Positions 58,497 to 64,000 of a DNA stretch of 64,000 nt are shown here, one piece after another. Position numbers and translations under genes: made by a program. This stretch comes from Adiantum capillus-veneris (taxonomy: Eukaryota > Streptophyta > Polypodiopsida > Polypodiales > Pteridaceae). The stretch covers positions 1,964,501-2,028,500 of the forward strand of contig CM043942.1 of assembly GCA_014529385.2 (NCBI GenBank), in the 5' to 3' direction. The notes under the pieces were generated by a model that was given only the letters and a program-made list of their open reading frames with translations, ran no database searches and was not told the origin of the DNA. Every line of letters begins with the position of its first letter. Position 1 is the first letter of the stretch.

Positions 58497-59839
58497 ACTG
58501 ACAATAATCAAGAGAGTAGAATGAACATTGATAGCTTTGATTTTGCACATGAAGGTGCTAATGATGATGCTCCCATGTTTGTGAATTATCTCGTCACTAG
58601 GTTGCAACAAGCTATGGGCAACCCTGCTTTGCAAGCCAAAGTTACTCAGCAACTTCGTGCTTATGGAATTTCCCTTCCTCTCCCAGAGGAGAGAGAGCTT
58701 AGGAGGCCTCTTGAAGAGACCCCCAAAAGAAGACTCTCTCCCATTTGAGAGGAGGAATCCAAAGAGAAAGAAAGCAATGACAATCTAAGTTCTTCTGAAG
58801 ATGTGGCTCCACGAAGACGGCGGTCTAGACGATCGCCTACTCCTCCCAAGAGGAAAAGAGCAACGCATAGTCCTTCTCCTCATCACTCTGAAAGGCAAGA
58901 GAGGAAACAAAGGAAGAAAAGGGCTAGGAAGAGGTCACCCTCTTCTCCTTCTTCTTCACCTTCCTCCTCTTCCGATGAAAGTTATGGATATTCTCCTAGA
59001 GAATACAAGAGGGGAGGACATCGCAAATCATTTCCTGCATGGCGAAGGTCACAAAAGCTAAAGAAGTTCAAGGAGGGAGGAAAGAGTATCTCTTTTCTCA
59101 CCTATGATGGCACCTTTGGTGCTACCGACAAAGTGTTGGCCTTCATCCAACAATTTGATGCGGCCTTTGGGGACGAGGGCTTCACAGAGTCCTCCAAGCT
59201 ACGCCATGTAGCTATGCACTTCCAAAAATCAGCTCGTCAATGGTGGGCTAGCCTTCGTGGCAATGGAGAAGCCCCAAAGACATGGAAAACTCTACGAGTT
59301 TCCATCATGAAGCAATTTCTTCCAAGTGATACTAAAGATAAAGTTCTTACCGAATGGCGCGGCTTGAAACTCCTCTCTCATGAGTCTATCAACAAGTATG
59401 TAGACAAGTTTTGGGATTTACATCTCAAAGCTACTGTCTTTCAAAAGATAGACTTTGCCAAGCAAAGACAACAATTTTGTGCGGGATTACCTGAAGAGAT
59501 GGCCGAATACATCAACTCTCAACGGCCCGGTACTATTACCGAAGTAATCCACCACACCATGGTTGCTTCACGCATCAATTTCCATCAAGGGGCTAGACGT
59601 AATGTCAAGCCCATGGAAAACAAAGATAAAAATGATGCAAAGGGGAAATCCAATGCTCAAAATAATTCCCAAGGCACTTCCAACAACAACAATAACAACA
59701 ACAAGAATCGGTCCAAGGAGAAGGGAGTTTATAAAGGTAAAAACAAACTCTCTCCTGAAGAGCTTGAAGCTTTTCGCAAGGACCATAAGTGTTTCAAGTG
59801 TGGGGAGCAAGGACATGGCTATCGTTCTTGTCCCAAGAA
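58497..59839 (+). pseudogene. Gypsy gag, open apart from one stop, truncated by CACTA
   Basis: From ATG 58497 (MTDNNQESRMNIDSFDF) the frame runs to a TGA at 58746-58748, continues in the same phase through an Arg/Ser-rich segment, and stays open to the transposon. The capsid shows FLTYDGTFGATDKVLAFIQQ, ARQWWASLRGNG, TWKTLRVSIMKQFLP, HESINKYVDKFWDLH and FCAGLPEEMAEYI. A Lys/Asn-rich linker includes a poly-Asn run, then the knuckle CFKCGEQGHGYRSC. Reading continues into the CACTA terminus and stops at TGA after CVLL. This is the best preserved gag in the window. Confidence 0.9.
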
Positions 59840-60090
59840 CACTACAAGAGGTTGTGTGCTCTTGTGACGCTGTTAGCGACGGAAATACACTGGGTTTTTA
59901 TAACCCCCGGCGTTGCTAAAATCGTCGCTAAGAGCGTCGCTACGAGAGCGTCGCAATAGGCGTCGCTATAAGCGTCGCTATATAGCGATGCGCATAGCGA
60001 CGGTTATAGCGACGTTTACACAGAAGACTATAGCGACGCTCATAGCGACGCTACAGAGCCATAAATAGCGACGCTTATAGCGACGCCCGA
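59840..60090. repeat. CACTA terminal repeat and subterminal array, right copy
   Basis: The first 70 bp match the left copy almost base for base. The GTCGCTA/TAGCGAC array follows with the same switch in orientation near GCGTCGCTATATAGCGATGC (about 59973). Between the copies the number and spacing of units differ slightly, so the arrays change faster than the terminus. Confidence 0.9.
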
Positions 60091-60449
60091 GAGAATTTTT
60101 TTTGGTGGCAGGGCATTGAATGCCCTGCCACCCATCAACCATATTGTACTTGATTCACTTTTAAAAAAAGTGCAAGGGTAGATAATAGACCCAAAATAGT
60201 CACCCACGAGACGCATTGTTTGCAAAATTGACTATTGTACACATCATAGGCAAAATGAATTGATTGGCAAATGTAATAATGACAATTGTACAACATCATA
60301 GGCATAAAGAATTGATTGGCAAAAGGAACTGCGGAGACAAATGTAATAATATACATGGTTCAAAAAGACGTATAAAATCCGTCTTATGATACATAAGCTA
60401 TGAGAAACCCTAAACTAATGCTATCTAGCTACGGCTAAACTGACGTCGT

Positions 60450-61759
60450 CTAGTCAGATGTCTCATCGCGTCCAAGCGGTGTATCTGTCGGATTCTGCAA
60501 AAAAAGACAATAAGACAGCTTTCAGTAAGTATAAACATATAACGACATTTATAAAACAATACAAAAAATAAAAAAGAGTAAACCTTAATACTAACCATGC
60601 CGCCGCGAGAACTGAGAATGTCCATGAGGGCGTTTAAGCCCTTCCTGCCTGCGTACTCGCGCTCGTACGGTGTGGGATCACGTCCTGTCATCGACCACTG
60701 TCAAAACATACAAAGATTTCATTATGTTAGAATTAAAAAACTCATAAACCCTAAACTATCGAACATAAAGAGCAATGTGAAAACACTTACAAAATCGGCC
60801 TCAAATGATGCCCATCCACCGCTCCCCAAGTGGTGCGAGCTCCCTGCCTCTACTCGCGCTCTGGCTGCATCCTTTTGTTGCTTCCACTTGTCGGGATTCT
60901 CGCGCGCTGCTTTCTTCGCATTCTTCCAATCTTCTTTGGCCAGCCAATCTGGCCTGTTCCACCCATTCTTGATTGCTTTTTGCACTTCAGAAATCTTGTG
61001 TTTGCAATATTCGCGCATTCGAATCTTCATCAGGTCTTCATTGAAGCGCTGATCCCGTGTTGGAACGGGAAACTCATCATGAAGTATGCTGATGACTCTG
61101 TTTTTTAAATCACTTGGTACTTCACTCTATTTGTTTAGTATGTAGTGTCTAAACAGCTAAGAGCAAAGACCACGCATGCGCGAGATCACCTTCTTGTCGT
61201 CATCATCCATGATGATGCCGTCGCTGATGTCGACGGAGTAAGACAAGGCCTCTAGCCGGTGACGCGTGAACCTAGGTGTCCCGGTAGGGGTCTCTAGCGG
61301 CGTGTCGATGGGGGTACGGACGTCAGGTGTCTCCACCGGCGTCTGGGCCCCGAAGCGAGGAGTGTCGAGTGGGGTGGCTCCTGGCGGAGTAGGTAGAGGT
61401 GTGTAGCTTCTAGGAACAGTCAGCCGTGCAAAACCTGGCGTAGATGGCGATGCTGTGGCTGGTGTGGGGGCGGGCAAAGAAGGGGAGGGTAAAGAGCCTC
61501 GTCGAACACGAGGCGGTGTGGAGGCATCGGTGGCGGAATCCCCACAACAACCGCCACCGCCATCACTAGAGCGCCGGTGTCTAGACGAGTGTGAAGCTCG
61601 TCTCGTCGATGCCAAAGCTTCGGAGCGCGCCGAATGCTCCGAAAGAGAGGGAGATGCGGATGGAGTAGGAACGCGTGATGATGCGCCAGAGCGATGACGC
61701 TCCACGTACCACTGTCTCTGTTGCGGTGACAAAGAAGAAAGAAACTCCTCATCATCCAT
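60450..61759 (-). pseudogene. CACTA ORF1 (Ptta/En/Spm Transposase_24-like), right copy
   Basis: Exons 61759-60791, 60697-60596 and 60494-60450 mirror the left copy exactly, and the total length of 1310 bp is identical. Most differences are single substitutions. It shares the in-frame TAG (61159-61157) and has a second TAG at 61129-61127 where the left copy has TGG. Its final stop is TAG instead of TAA. The C-terminal motifs GGWASFEADF and TGRDPTPYEREYAGRKG are intact. Confidence 0.86.
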
Positions 61760-62033
61760 ACCTGCATTAAACACACGAATATTTAAACTTAATATTGAAT
61801 GAATAGAGTAGATAATGACGTAATGACGCATATAAATACAATGACGTAATGACGCATATAAATACAATGACGCAATGAATTGAGTGATAGAAGAGGCAAG
61901 TCGAAAACTCAGAATTTTCAATCAAAAGATGTGAGCGCGAGTAGAAAAGAGCGTTATACACCATGGAAGGTACTTAGAGAGCCAGAGCTTTTACAACACG
62001 GAGCAAAATTGTTCAAATACAATATTTGTGGCT
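61760..62033 (-). other. CACTA intergenic region between TNP2 and ORF1
   Basis: About 270 bp, including direct repeats of AATGACGTAATGACGCATAT (61815-61865). The TGCAG just before the ORF1 start may be an intron acceptor, so part of this may be an ORF1 5' intron. Confidence 0.6.
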
Positions 62034-64000
62034 TTAAGAGATCTCTCTCTCATCCTCGCATAACTCAGCATAACTTCCTATATCTAAATAGAGCTCTCCG
62101 TTTAAACACATATCCTCTGTTTCATTTTGTAGCTCCTCTGCATGCACCCCATATAGAGTAGTAGCATCTTGATGCTCGTCTGGCACCACCGCAGCGGCTT
62201 CTGATTGAGCATCTTCTCTGATCTCCTCCATTGATGTCGTTGTGATTGGCACATGGTAGCCTTCATACGTCCTTGCACTACGAGGGGCTACCTCTATGAC
62301 GTACCACCAGTTTGATGTAGACTTTGTAGCCACATAACTTACATGAGAGCTTTCAAGCACATAACTTGTAAAAGGGGGATGTTAACTATTTACATACTTA
62401 CTTGTTCACAATGCTCGGGTAGTACGAAAGTGTCTCTTAGGTCAGTCCATTTCTTAGTAGAATCCACCTCAAGAAAACTAGACTCTCCTCTACACACAGT
62501 AGCGTTGCGACCCTCCATGATTATCTTGAACCATTGCACGTCGAACAAGTCGACAAAAAATCCTCTGTAATCGATCCTCAAAATCTCTTGTAGCGTGCCG
62601 AAGTAAGTGAGTTCCGCCACCACAGGATCTGCATCAGAGGAACGTCGTCGACTAGACTGTTCAAATTTTGCCATGATTCCACAATCTTGAGTAAAACGCT
62701 TTTTGTCGATTCGTTCCACCCTAAAATGTCGACCTTTACACCATGCTGCTGTGTATGACTTATACTACAACGAACAAAGATTATGAGTGGCCGTTCAAAC
62801 GTTTATAAATAAAGTCACTTGCTAGTCGTACATTGCAAACTTACCTTGGTCGCGCAACCCCGAGAGTACTCCCACTCTTCTTCAGTCACTTCGTCACCGC
62901 ATTGTTGTGCGCTTTTAAATTGGTTGTGCAACCATCTTAAGCTCATGAAGGTTGGTAGGCTCTCCAGAACCGCTGGATAGTGCATCGGTGGTCGTCTTCC
63001 CCGTCTCCACTCGATTCGTGCAATTTGTCGCTCTTGCTTTGCATCCTCATATTGTGAAATCCACTTTTGCATCACTGGAATGTGAAGCATGCAAAATCGG
63101 TTGATTTTAGCCTCTAGATCTTCCGTCATCTTCTTCTCAACACCGAGATTGCACATGACATTCCCAGATATGCGCTCATGATCTATGGTTCTCCATAGCG
63201 TGTCCCGGGATTTATCAAATCCGTCTAGCCACTCTCCAATGTACACAAGGGACTCTGATACCAACCAACCTTCTGCCATGCTACCCTCCGGACGTGCCTT
63301 TTGATGCACATATCCCTTAAGCGTTTTCATGAAACGCTCTAAGAAGAACATCGATCTGGAATGAACTGTGCCAGCTATTTCCACCTCAGCAACTATGTGA
63401 ACAAGAAGATGCACCTGAATGGTTAGCATTGTAGTAGAAAAATGTTTCTCAAACATGCACACAAGCTTCGCAGCATTTAGTTTAGCGAATGGTATGGAGT
63501 CTACGTTGATCTCCTTTTGTGAGATCCATTGCACCAGCTTTGCAAGTTTGTAGATAGTGTTACGGATGTCGAGAGACAAACATCCCTCAATGGCAACCGG
63601 TAAAATAAACTGTAAAGTATGTGCAGCAATGATATTAAAGTCCACATTTTATGCAATGATATTAAAGTCCACTATGAACGTACCTGACACATTTTATGCC
63701 AATCGTGTGACTTCAAACCGGTAAGCTTTCCTTCTTTAGTAAAACACGTTCGGAGCGAGTGCATTACGCCAGTGGGGGTCCGCAAAGATCGAATGGTCTC
63801 TTTTACTTTGCGTTCTTGGGCTCCTGTGAAAATCCATGGTGCTTTAGGGAGTTTTATCGATCCATCAGACGCTGTTTGCGGCCAATATTGCTCCATACGA
63901 TCCACATTTCTAAGGTCAACTCTGGCTCCCAAAGTATCTTTCTTGCCGGTCAAATGGTCCCATAGTAGATTACCCACATTCTTGAATATGTGCATTGGAT
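62034..64000 (-). CDS. TNP2-like CACTA transposase, C-terminal part
   Basis: Exons in phase: beyond the edge to 63684, 63609-62845 and 62764-62402, with introns GTACGT...CAG (74 bp) and GTAAG...TAG (80 bp). Exon 1 opens MHIFKNVGNLLWDHLTGK, the conserved TNP2 C-terminal catalytic-domain border, and ends LKSHDWHKMCQ; exon 2 continues FILPVAIEGCL with the DUF4218-type region (NAAKLVCMFEKHFSTTMLTI, FFLERFMKTLKGYV). Exon 3 holds a DUF4216-type segment (AELTYFGTLQEILRIDYRGF, VDLFDVQW). A last segment (about 62360-62034) ends the protein, but its junction with exon 3 is out of phase, so a small indel or unusual splice is likely. TNP2 catalyses excision and insertion. The catalytic N-terminal part is outside the window. 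Confidence 0.88.

Larger units (their letters stand above)
56559..59839 (+). mobile_element. Plus-strand Ty3/gypsy element, 5' part, cut by CACTA insertion
   Basis: A perfect primer-binding site TGGTATCAGAGC at 58081-58092 follows an LTR end ATTACA (58079). Gag starts near 58497 and is open to the zinc knuckle, after which the CACTA terminus begins at 59840. The rest of the element must lie beyond the transposon. The LTR start is uncertain; TGTTAAGATATAG near 56559 is one candidate and would give an LTR of about 1.5 kb. Confidence 0.8.
59840..64000 (-). mobile_element. CACTA (En/Spm) transposon, right copy, inverted, 3' part
   Basis: The terminus CACTACAAGAGGTTGTG starts at 59840. Going inward on the minus strand from the window edge come TNP2 (64000-62034), ORF1 (61759-60450), a non-coding stretch, and the subterminal array ending at the terminus. 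It is a sibling of 1-1969. The preceding triplet is GAA (59837-59839). Insertion was into a gypsy gag. Confidence 0.95.

Overview
The window is repeat-dominated nuclear DNA of a land plant with a large genome. The evidence is the set of plant-type mobile elements: a CACTA (En/Spm) transposon with TNP2 and ORF1 genes split by GT-AG introns, a chromodomain Ty3/gypsy element primed by initiator-Met tRNA, further Ty3/gypsy lineages, Ty1/copia debris and a plant-type LINE. I found no intact host gene, rRNA gene or clear tRNA gene. The decayed families remind me of ferns or other non-flowering vascular plants, but the sequence does not prove the taxon.

Layout. 1-1969: one end of a CACTA element (left copy). 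1970-4538: repeat-rich spacer with two local tandem duplications and a copia gag scrap. 4544-10490: a structurally complete chromovirus (minus strand) with 142-bp LTRs and a perfect 5-bp target duplication, inactivated by stops and frameshifts. 10496-14350: spacer, then a plus-strand LTR with tandem hairpins, a TATA box, a GA tract, a primer-binding site and a leader ORF. 14351-16680: a copia relic joining a gag to an RT/RNase H with most of the element missing. 16690-18800: a gypsy integrase tail and an unidentified antisense coding-like stretch. 20429-20535: a perfect 29-bp foldback. 22080-24340: a decayed LINE (minus). 25100-27358: a copia LTR edge and a second, inverted copy of the hairpin LTR. 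29400-38167: a long decayed gypsy element (minus) with an extra retropepsin-like ORF after integrase. 38168-38429: an opposite-strand protease scrap. 42460-50310: another gypsy element (minus), interrupted inside integrase by a 3.56-kb short-LTR element (42621-46180) whose removal restores the host reading frame. 51743-52072: the 3' end and LTR of a plus-strand chromovirus-like element. 52073-55900: gag-protease part of a third gypsy element (minus). 56560-59839: LTR, primer-binding site and gag of a plus-strand gypsy element. 59840-64000: a second copy of the same CACTA end, in opposite orientation and inserted directly behind the gag zinc knuckle.

How it fits together. The window is a palimpsest of nested insertions. 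Three relations can be read directly: short-LTR element into gypsy integrase (46180/42621), CACTA into gypsy gag (59840), and a clean chromovirus insertion with AAAGT duplications. Most nonsense codons I could interpret fit C-to-T or G-to-A changes (CGA to TGA, CAG to TAG, TGG to TAG), as expected of methylated, silenced repeats. The best candidates for something less described are the retropepsin-like ORF downstream of integrase, the complete or near-complete elements with 111-142 bp LTRs whose pol stop abuts the 3' LTR, the palindromic U3 repeats plus transcribed GA tract, and a CACTA terminus that is itself a dense inverted array of one heptamer.
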